Shown piece by piece: positions 33,968 to 42,293 of a stretch of 64,000 nucleotides of DNA. The notes beneath the pieces were generated by a model. The model ran no database searches. It saw only the letters and a program-made list of their open reading frames with translations, and had not been told where the DNA came from. Source of the stretch: Phycisphaerales bacterium (lineage in GTDB: Bacteria > Planctomycetota > Phycisphaerae > UBA1845 > UTPLA1); the NCBI GenBank assembly GCA_022360095.1, contig JAKSDK010000082.1, forward strand, positions 1-64,000, in the 5' to 3' direction. A program made the position numbers and the translations under genes. The number at the start of each line of letters is the position of its first letter. Position 1 is the first letter of the stretch.

Positions 33968-36475
33968 ATGTCGCGCGCGCATCAGGACTGGTTCAATAAT
34001 CAAAATATCCTGATAGACCTTGCGCGCCGCGCGGATCGATGGAGCGACAAGACGCCCGTCATCGAGGGATATGAGGTCTTGCACGAAATGGGTCGTGGCG
34101 GCCAGGGCATTGTTTTTCACGGAATCCAGCGCTCTACCGGTCGAAACGTGGCGATTAAGGTCCTCCGGAATTCGCCGTTTGCCACAAAGTCCGCACGTCG
34201 CCGGTTCGAGCGGGAGGCGGAGCTGATCGCAAAAATGCGGCATCCCAACATCGTTCGTCTCTATGACGCCGGAATCACATTCGATGGATGTGCCTACATC
34301 GTCATCGAGAATCTGCGGGGAAGCTCACTCGCCGAACTTCTTCGTTTGCGCGCAGACGGCGATGACGGCACCGATTCGCAAGGCGATATGACGTCCGAGC
34401 CGAACCGTGAAATCGCAAGTTGGTCGGTGCCGCGCGTCCTTCAACTGTTCGCCAAGATTTGCGATGCCGTGCGATACGCACATCAGCACGGCGTCATTCA
34501 TCGGGACCTCAAACCGGCTAATATTCTCGTCGTCCAGGGAGGGGAAAGAGGACCAGGGGAAAAGGAACCGTTACGCCCTTTCCTCCCCCGGTCCCCTGAT
34601 CCCCCGGTCCCCTCTTCGCCAGACCCTGTCATCGTTGACTTCGGACTTGCCCGAACGTGGACCGACACCGACTCGAACAATGAAGTCAGCGATTCACTGA
34701 CCGAAACGGGACGCTTCGTGGGCACGCTTGCGTGGGCCAGCCCGGAGCAGGCATGCGGCAGGACGGCCGACGTCGATACGCGATCCGATGTCTACTCCCT
34801 TGGCGCCATCTTGTACCAGACGCTGACGGGGCGATTCCCATGTGATACCGGCGGTGACTTTCGGACGGCCATCCGAAACGTCGCCGAGATACCGCCGGTG
34901 CCGCCGAGCCGAATCCGACCGGACATCGACGATGAGCTCGAAACGATCATCCTACGCTGCCTGGCCAAGGAGCCTGCACGACGTTATCAATCCGCCGACG
35001 CCGTCGGCACTGACGTTGAACGCTACCTCGCCGGCCTGCCCATCGAGGCCAAACGTGACAGCGCCTCGTATCTGATTCGAAAAACCATTCAACGACACAA
35101 ACTTGCTGCATCCTTGATCGCGTTGCTGATGAGTTCCCTTGTGGTGAGCGCGGCCACGCTTACATGGCTATACGGCCGCGCATCGGAGGCCGAGGATCGG
35201 GTGCGACAGCAACTTGCGCAGACCCGCGAAGAAAAAGCACGAAGCGACGCCGTTAAGGAGTTTTTGAAACGAATCTTCGGATCAACGAGGCAGGACTACA
35301 TCCACGCCCGCGTCCGTTCGTTTCCCGATCTCCTGGCGGACGCTTCACATCGCGCAGGGGTTGAATTGGCGCAGTTCCCGAGAGTCGAGGCGGAAGTACG
35401 CACGACGATCGGGGGCGCTCTATTTTGCCTGGACCGGCACAGCGCCGCAGAAGATGAGTTTAGAAAGGCGCTCGCCATTCAGCAGCGGCTGCTTTCGTAT
35501 GACGATCCGGCGCTCGCCGGCACGCAAACGGCCCTGGCTGCGACGCTCGTCTCTCGAGGCGCGCTGGCGGAAGCTCAACCGCTCCTGGAAAATGCCCTGG
35601 CCACATACCTGCACCGCTACGGGGCTGATCATCCGGCCACGGGAAACTGCCTGCTTAAAGTCGGAAAGCTGATGCACGCCCAGCGATATCACAACGATGC
35701 CGAGACCTACTGCCAGCGCGCCTTGGCGACCTATCAAGCAATCTATGGCGAGCGGTCTGTTCCTGTTGCTCGATGCCTGGCAGCGTTGGGCGCCGTTCGA
35801 CTGAGTCGAAAAGACTATGACCGCGCTGAGGAAGACCTTTCCCGCGCCCGACGAATCCTTGAGCAACTTCACGAAAATGAACATCCGCTGCTCATCAGAG
35901 TCGTCTGTTCACTGGCGGAGCTCCGACTGTTCATCAACAACCTGTCCGAGGCCGCGAAGTTGATTCATGAAGCCCACGCGCTCAATGATCGCGTGTTCGG
36001 CGACGGGCACCTTCAGAAGGCCAAGATCATTCTGGTCGAGGCGAGGCTTCGTCGGCAGGAGCGCCGGTTGGATGAAGCCGAACGCCTTTATCGGGAGGTG
36101 CTCCGGCGCACGCGCGACCGTGGCCCGCCCATTCCCCCAATTGTCCCCACGAGCTTCAGCGGTCTCGGATTCACGCTCCAAAAGCAGGGCAAACATTCCG
36201 CAGCGATCGCGTCATTTCGTAAAGCGTTGAAGATCTGGCTCGAATTGCGCTCAGACGAACATCCTCTTGTGGCGGCCGGTCTCGCAAACCTGGCGCAGGC
36301 GCTGATGGACGTTGAGCAATGGGGCGAAGCGGAAATGCTCCTTCACAATGCGCTGAAAATTCGTCGTTCGATATGGCCGGAGGATCATGAAATCGTGCTG
36401 GAAACCAGAGACCTGCTCGCTCGCTGCTCGGATTCCCAAAATCAATCGAAGGCGCCAAGTCAGCGTGGGCCATGA
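33968..36475 (+). CDS. Ser-Thr kinase with TPR repeats and a catalytic-core insertion (pair 3)
   Basis: 835 residues from the ATG at 33968; a GTG at 33923 inside the sigma gene is also in frame. The kinase begins almost at once: GRGGQGIV at 42-49, Lys64, HRD at 178-180, DFG at 224-226. Between HRDLKPANIL and VIVDFG there are about 27 more residues than usual (about 190-219), Pro- and Gly-rich and encoded by a palindromic repetitive DNA segment. After SPEQ and the kinase C-lobe comes one transmembrane helix (LIALLMSSLVVSAATLTWLYG), then KLC-type TPRs. It is unlike the other kinases here in lacking an N-terminal extension. Activity is uncertain because of the insertion, although catalytic residues are intact. 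Confidence 0.88.
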   Translation: MSRAHQDWFNNQNILIDLARRADRWSDKTPVIEGYEVLHEMGRGGQGIVFHGIQRSTGRNVAIKVLRNSPFATKSARRRFEREAELIAKMRHPNIVRLYDAGITFDGCAYIVIENLRGSSLAELLRLRADGDDGTDSQGDMTSEPNREIASWSVPRVLQLFAKICDAVRYAHQHGVIHRDLKPANILVVQGGERGPGEKEPLRPFLPRSPDPPVPSSPDPVIVDFGLARTWTDTDSNNEVSDSLTETGRFVGTLAWASPEQACGRTADVDTRSDVYSLGAILYQTLTGRFPCDTGGDFRTAIRNVAEIPPVPPSRIRPDIDDELETIILRCLAKEPARRYQSADAVGTDVERYLAGLPIEAKRDSASYLIRKTIQRHKLAASLIALLMSSLVVSAATLTWLYGRASEAEDRVRQQLAQTREEKARSDAVKEFLKRIFGSTRQDYIHARVRSFPDLLADASHRAGVELAQFPRVEAEVRTTIGGALFCLDRHSAAEDEFRKALAIQQRLLSYDDPALAGTQTALAATLVSRGALAEAQPLLENALATYLHRYGADHPATGNCLLKVGKLMHAQRYHNDAETYCQRALATYQAIYGERSVPVARCLAALGAVRLSRKDYDRAEEDLSRARRILEQLHENEHPLLIRVVCSLAELRLFINNLSEAAKLIHEAHALNDRVFGDGHLQKAKIILVEARLRRQERRLDEAERLYREVLRRTRDRGPPIPPIVPTSFSGLGFTLQKQGKHSAAIASFRKALKIWLELRSDEHPLVAAGLANLAQALMDVEQWGEAEMLLHNALKIRRSIWPEDHEIVLETRDLLARCSDSQNQSKAPSQRGP
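34534..34625 (+). repeat. Palindromic repeat inserted in frame in a kinase gene
   Basis: A purine-rich arm (about 34537-34565) faces a pyrimidine-rich arm (about 34577-34617) and can fold back on it. The second arm contains CCCCCGGTCCCCT twice, at 34585-34597 and 34601-34613 (16-bp period). Composition differs from the flanking kinase codons. It adds about 27 codons between the catalytic loop and DFG without breaking the frame. Confidence 0.65.
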
Positions 36476-36543
36476 TTGAACATCAAGATCGGTAAATCCG
36501 TTTCGCGCAACGCTCGGCGGATCCCATTAAGCATGGGAACGAC

Positions 36544-39500
36544 TCAGCGCAAGGCGGCCAGTCTCGCCGGCGCGAAGAATCGCGCGACGGCTTCCCACTC
36601 GTCAAATTGAATGCAACGACGCAGCGCGTTACGGGCATCCTCGGTACGGCCCTCAGCGTCCGCCAACATTCCAACAAAATAGTATGCTTCACAGCGATGA
36701 GCGCCGGTCTTCGCGGCTGCAATGAGATCCTCGACCGTCATTGTCTCGCGAAGAAATGCGATCAGGCTGTCCGTCCATTCCTCGTCGGCCTTGCCTGTCG
36801 GCGATTTGCGCAACAGTAATTCGGAGGCTGCGCCATCGTCCCCCAGCCTTCTGAAAAGCAAGTAACGCCACAGAACCGCATAGGTGGCGGCCTCACCACG
36901 CAATTGCTCAAGGCGATCATATTCGGCAAGTGCCTTGTCCGTATCCCCTGTCATCTCGTAAGCAAATGCGAGCTTCATCATTGAGTCGATTCGCCCTTCC
37001 GCACCTTCCTCAATCATACGAGCAAGATCGGTGATCGCCTGACGGTAGTCGCTTAGCACGATGCTGACATTCGCGCGCGTTCGAAGAAAATCCGGGTGTT
37101 CCGGATCGAGATCATGAGCATGCGCCAAATCCGCCATCGCCTTCCGGCGATCCCCCATGCGCAAGTGAGCAATGCAACGGTTCAAGAGAGCCCCCGACGC
37201 ATACTCTCGATCGAGTTGCTGAATGACATGGGTACAATCCGCAATCGTCAACTTGTAACGCCGCGTCTTCAACGCCGCGCTGGCTCGATGATGAAAATCG
37301 GTGATGGGCGGGGCCGAAGCGCCCTCGATGGCTTTGGTATAGTCCGCAACGGCTTGGTCGTATTTCTCCTCGCAAAAATTGACCATGGCACGACTACGAT
37401 ATGCAAAGGATTTCTTGTCGTTCGGTCCCAATAGTTCGATGCACCGAGAGATACTGTCCCTCGCTTGATCGTACAAGCCGGCGCGCAAGAATCCGATTCC
37501 GCGGTCGTGATAAAGGTTCGGGTGGCCAGGAGTCAGTTCGATCGCTTTATCAAAATCCGCTAGACCACCGTCAAGGTCGCCGGACGCCATACGCGATACA
37601 CCGCGGCTGATGTAAGCGCTCGCGAGCTTCGGATTATATTGAAGAGCGACATTGGCATCTGCGATGGCCTCGTCATACTGTTCGATCTGACACTTGGCCG
37701 TCGCTCGAAAATACCACCACTCCGCCCTTTGCGGCTCCAGCCTGATCGCCTGGTCAAAGCATGCAATCGTCTCCTCATATCGACCCAAGCCTAGAAGCGC
37801 CTGACCACGCAATCTGTGGGGCAGGGTCCATCCCGGTCGTAAGAGGATCGCGCGATCGGCATCCGCCAACATCAAATCAAGCCGTTCGACCTGTCGATAT
37901 CGCACTGCACGTTGCACGAGAACGTCGACACAATCCGGCGTATGCTCCAGAGCCTGCGTCAGCATCTCGATCGCATCTTGAGCGGACGGAGCCAACAGAG
38001 AGCGCGTGAGATAGTCAGTGGCGGTCTTCGGTTGCAATCGTTCGACTTGAGCCTGATGAAAGGCCGCCTTCTCGGGTTCGCATGCATGATACGCAACAAC
38101 CAACGCCCGATGCGCGGTCCAACTGTCGGGCGAATCAACGACCACATCTTCCAGCACCGTCTGAGCTTCGTCCTCTCGCCGTAAATGACCCAAGAACTGC
38201 GCACGCAGCACTCGGGCATCAACTGATAGAGGATCGTGGACCAAAAATTCATCCACCTTGCGCAGCCCTTCCTCGTAGTTGCCCTGCACGAAATCCGCCG
38301 TGGAGGCCAGCAACAAAGCGCGCTGGCGTTCGGCCTGTTCGGCGGCTCTGGCTACCGCCGCTTTGTTCTGAAGTGTCCGATTGGCCAGTGAGAATGAAAC
38401 CGTCGTTGCGATCAGTAACGTGGACGCCGCCGCCACTGTCACGGCCAGTTTGCGGCGTCGAACAAATCGCCTGACTCGTTCCGGCAGCGCCGGCGGGCGG
38501 ACATGGATCGGCATGTCCAGCAAATAACGACGCAAATCATCGCCGAGCGCCTGAGCGGAGTCGAAGCGCCGGCGCCGGTCCTTCTCAACCGCGGTCATAC
38601 AGATGGTTTCGAGTTCGCGAGGCACTTGTGGGACTAGACGCCGCGGCGGCGCCGGATCTGCGTGCAAGACACAGTTCAATAGTTCCCGGTCGGTCCGCGC
38701 GGCAAACATCGGCCGGAACGTGAGCAACTCATAAAACGTCGCACCCAACCCATAGACGTCGGCTCGGCGATCAATCGGGCTGCGATCGCTACTGAGCTGC
38801 TCGGGGCTGGCATAGCGGGCCGTCCCCAACAAGGATTGCTCGCGTGTCAACGTCGCATCATCCGCGGCATGGGCCAGTCCAAAGTCGCTGACCATCAGCC
38901 GACCGTCATGCGATAGCAATAAATTGGAAGGTTTGATGTCTCGGTGAATAACGCCCTGTTCGTGGGCATAGTGCAGGGCCTCGGCGACTTCAGCCATCCA
39001 CAAGGCAACGCGCCGGTAGTAGATCCGATCCGTGTGAGCCGAACTGCCCAACCGTGTCTTGTCTGATCCCTCCGCATCCGAAGTTGTCCCCCGGCCGTTG
39101 GCCAGTGCCAATTGGCTGTCATGCACGTCACCGATCACGGCGTCGATCGCCTCGGATTCACCAATCTCTTGAATCACGTCGCGCAGCGAACGGCCCTTGA
39201 TCAATTGCATTGCATAAAAGAGAGAGCCTTCGACTTCGCCAAAGTCATAAACGCCGATGATGTTGGAGTGATCGAGCCCGGCGACGAGCGTGGCCTCGCG
39301 GCGAAAGCGGGCCGCGGCATCAGGACGCAAGGCGCTCAGCAGCGCCGGCAGCACCTTCAACGCAACGATCCGATCCAGTTTCAGTTGACGGGCTTCGTAG
39401 ACAATCCCCATTCCACCACGGCCAATCTCGCGGATGATCTCATAGTCCGTCAGCAGAGTATTGAGCCGTGACAACGGCAGATTGATATCGACGTCGAGTT

Positions 39501-39738
39501 GATCGCGCACGACCACGGCCTGGCGAAGCTCATCCTGCAGTTCGGACGCCGCCTGTTCGCCGAGGCCGATCCGCCGGCAATAATCGCACTCGTTCAGGTG
39601 CGCTGCCAATGACGCCTGCTCCTCATCGCTCAGGACGGTTCGCAGCGCACGCTGCACCTCCGAAACGCGCGAGCACGGCGCCATGTCGGCGTGGCTCGTG
39701 GGACTTGTCATGCCGCTACCGGGATCAGCGGATGCCAT
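36544..39738 (-). CDS. Anti-sigma-like zinc finger / Ser-Thr kinase / TPR fusion (pair 4)
   Basis: 1064 residues from the ATG at 39738, preceded by GGAGG; upstream start codons are less likely. Residues 47-54 form H-x3-C-x2-C (HLNECDYC), an anti-sigma-type zinc finger. The kinase spans about 100-400, with GRGGMGIV at 106-113, Lys128, HRDIKPSNLLL and SDFGLAH. Like its paralogue at 386-3364 it has a long insert before the catalytic loop. A transmembrane helix (KLAVTVAAASTLLIATTVSFSL) and about 600 residues of TPRs follow. The two stops of pairs 3 and 4 face each other 68 bp apart. The sensor role of the TPR part is inference. Confidence 0.9.
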   Translation of the reverse strand: MASADPGSGMTSPTSHADMAPCSRVSEVQRALRTVLSDEEQASLAAHLNECDYCRRIGLGEQAASELQDELRQAVVVRDQLDVDINLPLSRLNTLLTDYEIIREIGRGGMGIVYEARQLKLDRIVALKVLPALLSALRPDAAARFRREATLVAGLDHSNIIGVYDFGEVEGSLFYAMQLIKGRSLRDVIQEIGESEAIDAVIGDVHDSQLALANGRGTTSDAEGSDKTRLGSSAHTDRIYYRRVALWMAEVAEALHYAHEQGVIHRDIKPSNLLLSHDGRLMVSDFGLAHAADDATLTREQSLLGTARYASPEQLSSDRSPIDRRADVYGLGATFYELLTFRPMFAARTDRELLNCVLHADPAPPRRLVPQVPRELETICMTAVEKDRRRRFDSAQALGDDLRRYLLDMPIHVRPPALPERVRRFVRRRKLAVTVAAASTLLIATTVSFSLANRTLQNKAAVARAAEQAERQRALLLASTADFVQGNYEEGLRKVDEFLVHDPLSVDARVLRAQFLGHLRREDEAQTVLEDVVVDSPDSWTAHRALVVAYHACEPEKAAFHQAQVERLQPKTATDYLTRSLLAPSAQDAIEMLTQALEHTPDCVDVLVQRAVRYRQVERLDLMLADADRAILLRPGWTLPHRLRGQALLGLGRYEETIACFDQAIRLEPQRAEWWYFRATAKCQIEQYDEAIADANVALQYNPKLASAYISRGVSRMASGDLDGGLADFDKAIELTPGHPNLYHDRGIGFLRAGLYDQARDSISRCIELLGPNDKKSFAYRSRAMVNFCEEKYDQAVADYTKAIEGASAPPITDFHHRASAALKTRRYKLTIADCTHVIQQLDREYASGALLNRCIAHLRMGDRRKAMADLAHAHDLDPEHPDFLRTRANVSIVLSDYRQAITDLARMIEEGAEGRIDSMMKLAFAYEMTGDTDKALAEYDRLEQLRGEAATYAVLWRYLLFRRLGDDGAASELLLRKSPTGKADEEWTDSLIAFLRETMTVEDLIAAAKTGAHRCEAYYFVGMLADAEGRTEDARNALRRCIQFDEWEAVARFFAPARLAALR

Positions 39739-39815
39739 CACAACGACCTCCGATATCTGGTCGATCAAAAATGACGAATTTGTCCGACTGGCTGGGAGAA
39801 GGTTGCGATACCTCT

Positions 39816-40424
39816 CTACGCGTCAGTCGCTTGACCGTCGCTCTCACCATACAGAGCCATCAACCGCTCGCGCAACAGCGCCAACATTTGATGACGGATG
39901 ACATACACGTGTCCGGGCGTCATCCCCAGGTCCTTGGCGACGTCGGCCGCGGAACGTCCCTCGAACGCGTACATGCGAAAAGCCTTCATGCGACGCGGGG
40001 ACACATCCTGTTCGATTTGATCCATGCACCACAACAAATCCTGGAGCTGCCACTCCGCATCCCAGACCGACTCCGCAGTTTCCTCGTCGGCAAGTCGCTC
40101 ACAGGTGGTGCTGTCGTATTGAATCGGGCGCTGGCCCCGAAAACAATTGGAGATGAAGTTGTTGGCGATGCGGCGCACCCATTGCCGGAAATAGCCGCGA
40201 TCGCGGTCATAACGAAAGTCCTTCATATGTCTCGCGATACTGATCATCACTTGTTGCACAACATCATCCGCATCTTCATTGGTCAGACCGCGGTGGCGAG
40301 CCACTCGAAAAACGGCCGGTGCGTAGCGCTGAAAGAACTCACGCCAGCCGAGCTGGTCTGAATTCTCAGCCAACTGAGCCAACAATGATGGCCGCGTCTC
40401 CGGAAAACCATGAGGCTTGAGCAT
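39816..40424 (-). CDS. ECF RNA polymerase sigma factor (pair 4)
   Basis: 202 residues from the ATG at 40424. The ORF opens at 40520, but the pair 1 paralogue aligns from here (GFPETRPSLLAQL). Region 2 contains NEDADDVVQQVMISIARHMKDF. Region 4 is the HTH SAADVAKDLGMTPGHVYVIRHQ. No strong ribosome-binding site is seen at either start, so the true start is uncertain. The kinase gene follows 77 bp downstream. Pairs 1 and 4 look like a duplication of the whole sigma/anti-sigma-kinase module. Confidence 0.9.
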   Translation of the reverse strand: MLKPHGFPETRPSLLAQLAENSDQLGWREFFQRYAPAVFRVARHRGLTNEDADDVVQQVMISIARHMKDFRYDRDRGYFRQWVRRIANNFISNCFRGQRPIQYDSTTCERLADEETAESVWDAEWQLQDLLWCMDQIEQDVSPRRMKAFRMYAFEGRSAADVAKDLGMTPGHVYVIRHQMLALLRERLMALYGESDGQATDA

Positions 40425-41224
40425 GATCAGCAATCGCAATGGAGTGTTGATGGCGGCGTCGCCGCGCGACACCTCTTCCTTCGATTCTACAATCGACCAC
40501 AGCCGATTGGAAGATTTCATACGCGCACCGTAACAGAAACAAATAATAAACGTCTTCGTTAACTCTTGCGTCCGACGAATGAACGAGCTCGCGCAAATCG
40601 CCCGTCGCTCTGGTCATCGTACGTCCGTATAGCTATACAGCGCCAATCGATGACGTCTTAATCAAAGGACGCTTTCCGTTCCGATACGGCTCTCATTTAA
40701 GACAACAAATAGTGAGTTATCGGCTCCGTTCGTCGGGTCTCATGTCGCGATTAAGGCAGGTGGATGGCAATCCGCAGAATCAGGAAGAATATTTCGCCAG
40801 TGGATTAAGGCCACGTGCCGGAGCCGTGTATTAAATGAATGAAGGCTAGATCAGATTTTTCCGCTCATGTCCGGCTGAATCGGAACGCTTGAGCAAGGCG
40901 GCGTTATGCCGCTCGGATCGGACGCGCTACCTTTGCGCGAGGTCCGGGAGCCTAGCCGCCAATCTGGACGTGAATTGGGGAAAGTCGAATCGAGAAGAAG
41001 CAGGCATCATTCAAGGTCGTCAGCGAAGCCAACGCGAGAAAACAAGGAGCGATGTCGGATTCGCGGTGAATCGTAACAGTCTCACTTCGCCGCCAAGGGA
41101 CGGTCCTTGAATCAGATCGATGTAACTTTCGCTCCCACTCGGACTCGCACGCCAGGGATTGGGGATGGCGTCAATCGGTGCACACCCGAGGCAGAGCATT
41201 TTGCTGAATCCAAAGGAGGTTCTC
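40425..41224. other. Divergent intergenic region
   Basis: About 800 bp between the pair 4 sigma gene and a PEP-CTERM gene; the first 96 bp are open in the sigma frame. An AT-rich patch around 40640-40720 may hold promoters. No gene, RNA or clear repeat was recognised. Confidence 0.4.
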
Positions 41225-42160
41225 ATGTCGTGGAAAGTAGCGCTAGCAGTCACTCTGGTCGTAGCGGCCGGCACAGCGGCCGCATCGGCCGGAAGTCCGA
41301 ATTTGTTGATACCGGAGACATCGGACGATACCGTCATGCTTTTCAATGGTTTCGACGGATCACTCATCAATCCGACTTTCATCGTTGACACCGACATTCT
41401 CCCGTTTGGCGCGAGCAGCCCGCGCAACGCCGTGGTTGCTGGGAACGAGATCTGGTTCAACGATAACAGCCGGGATGCAGTCTATCGATTCAGCCTGGAC
41501 GGCACGACGTTTCTCGGTGCAATCGATACCGGGCTTGACGACACGCGCAGCCTCACCGTCGTGGGTTCGACGGTCTACGTTTCGAATGACGGAACATCCA
41601 ACGGCGCGCCGGGTGATAATACGGTAGTCACCATCGACATCCCAACCGCTTCAATCACCGGCTCTTTCGCGACAAACGGTGAAATCGAGGACATCTTGAG
41701 TTTCAACGGCGGTCTGCTCATCAATGATATTGATAATGACAACCTTGATCTATACGATCTGAACGGCAACTTCCTTTCGACCTTCCACGACTCGCCCGGC
41801 ACGTTCAACAGCGGTTTCATCAGAGATCCGCAGCAGATGACCCTCTCGTCAAACGGCATTCTGGCCGTCAGCGATAGCTTTCCCAGCGGGATCTTTGAGT
41901 ATGATCTGGCCGGTAACCAGACCAACTTCTGGCTCACCGCCGCCGTAGGCAATCCGCGCGGTGTCCATGAACTTGGAAACGGCAACATCATTTTCACAAG
42001 CGCTAGCGGCGTGCACATCCTCGACCCGAACAACGGGCAGATCACCACTTCGCACGGGGGTGTCTCGGCGCGTTACATCGAGCCGATTCCCGAACCATCT
42101 TCGCTGTTGTTGCTCGGCCTCGCCGGAGGACTGGTCACGCTCCGACGGCGTTCTCGTTAA
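41225..42160 (+). CDS. PEP-CTERM beta-propeller protein
   Basis: 311 residues from the ATG at 41225, preceded by a perfect AAGGAGG. The signal peptide is SWKVALAVTLVVAAGTAAASA-G. The mature part shows propeller-like repeats (RNAVVAGNEIWFNDNSRDAV, RSLTVVGSTVYVSNDG, QQMTLSSNGILAVSDSF) of NHL/SMP-30 style. The C-terminus IPEPSSLLLLGLAGGLVTL plus RRRSR is a PEP-CTERM tag. A long hairpin follows at 42220-42257. Probably a surface-attached, non-enzymatic propeller. Confidence 0.88.
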   Translation: MSWKVALAVTLVVAAGTAAASAGSPNLLIPETSDDTVMLFNGFDGSLINPTFIVDTDILPFGASSPRNAVVAGNEIWFNDNSRDAVYRFSLDGTTFLGAIDTGLDDTRSLTVVGSTVYVSNDGTSNGAPGDNTVVTIDIPTASITGSFATNGEIEDILSFNGGLLINDIDNDNLDLYDLNGNFLSTFHDSPGTFNSGFIRDPQQMTLSSNGILAVSDSFPSGIFEYDLAGNQTNFWLTAAVGNPRGVHELGNGNIIFTSASGVHILDPNNGQITTSHGGVSARYIEPIPEPSSLLLLGLAGGLVTLRRRSR

Positions 42161-42219
42161 AGAAACCGACCATGCCGACTAAGAGTGACTAATTCACGGG
42201 CCGGAAAGGACTCATTTTC

Positions 42220-42257
42220 CTGACGCCATGCCACGTCCCGGCGTGTCATGGCGTCAG
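42220..42257 (+). terminator. Long hairpin without a U tract
   Basis: CTGACGCCATG (42220-42230) and CATGGCGTCAG (42247-42257) pair perfectly, and inner CACG/CGTG extend the stem around TCCCGG. It lies 60 nt past the PEP-CTERM stop and just upstream of the beta-helix gene. No T run follows. Confidence 0.5.
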
Positions 42258-42293
42258 AGTGTACTACGAAGCTGAGCCAGGGAGTAAAGATTG

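Noticed and set aside
36522..36538. TCCCAT-TAAGC-ATGGGA hairpin between convergent kinases
   Set aside because: Only a 6-bp stem without a T tail; too weak to call a terminator.
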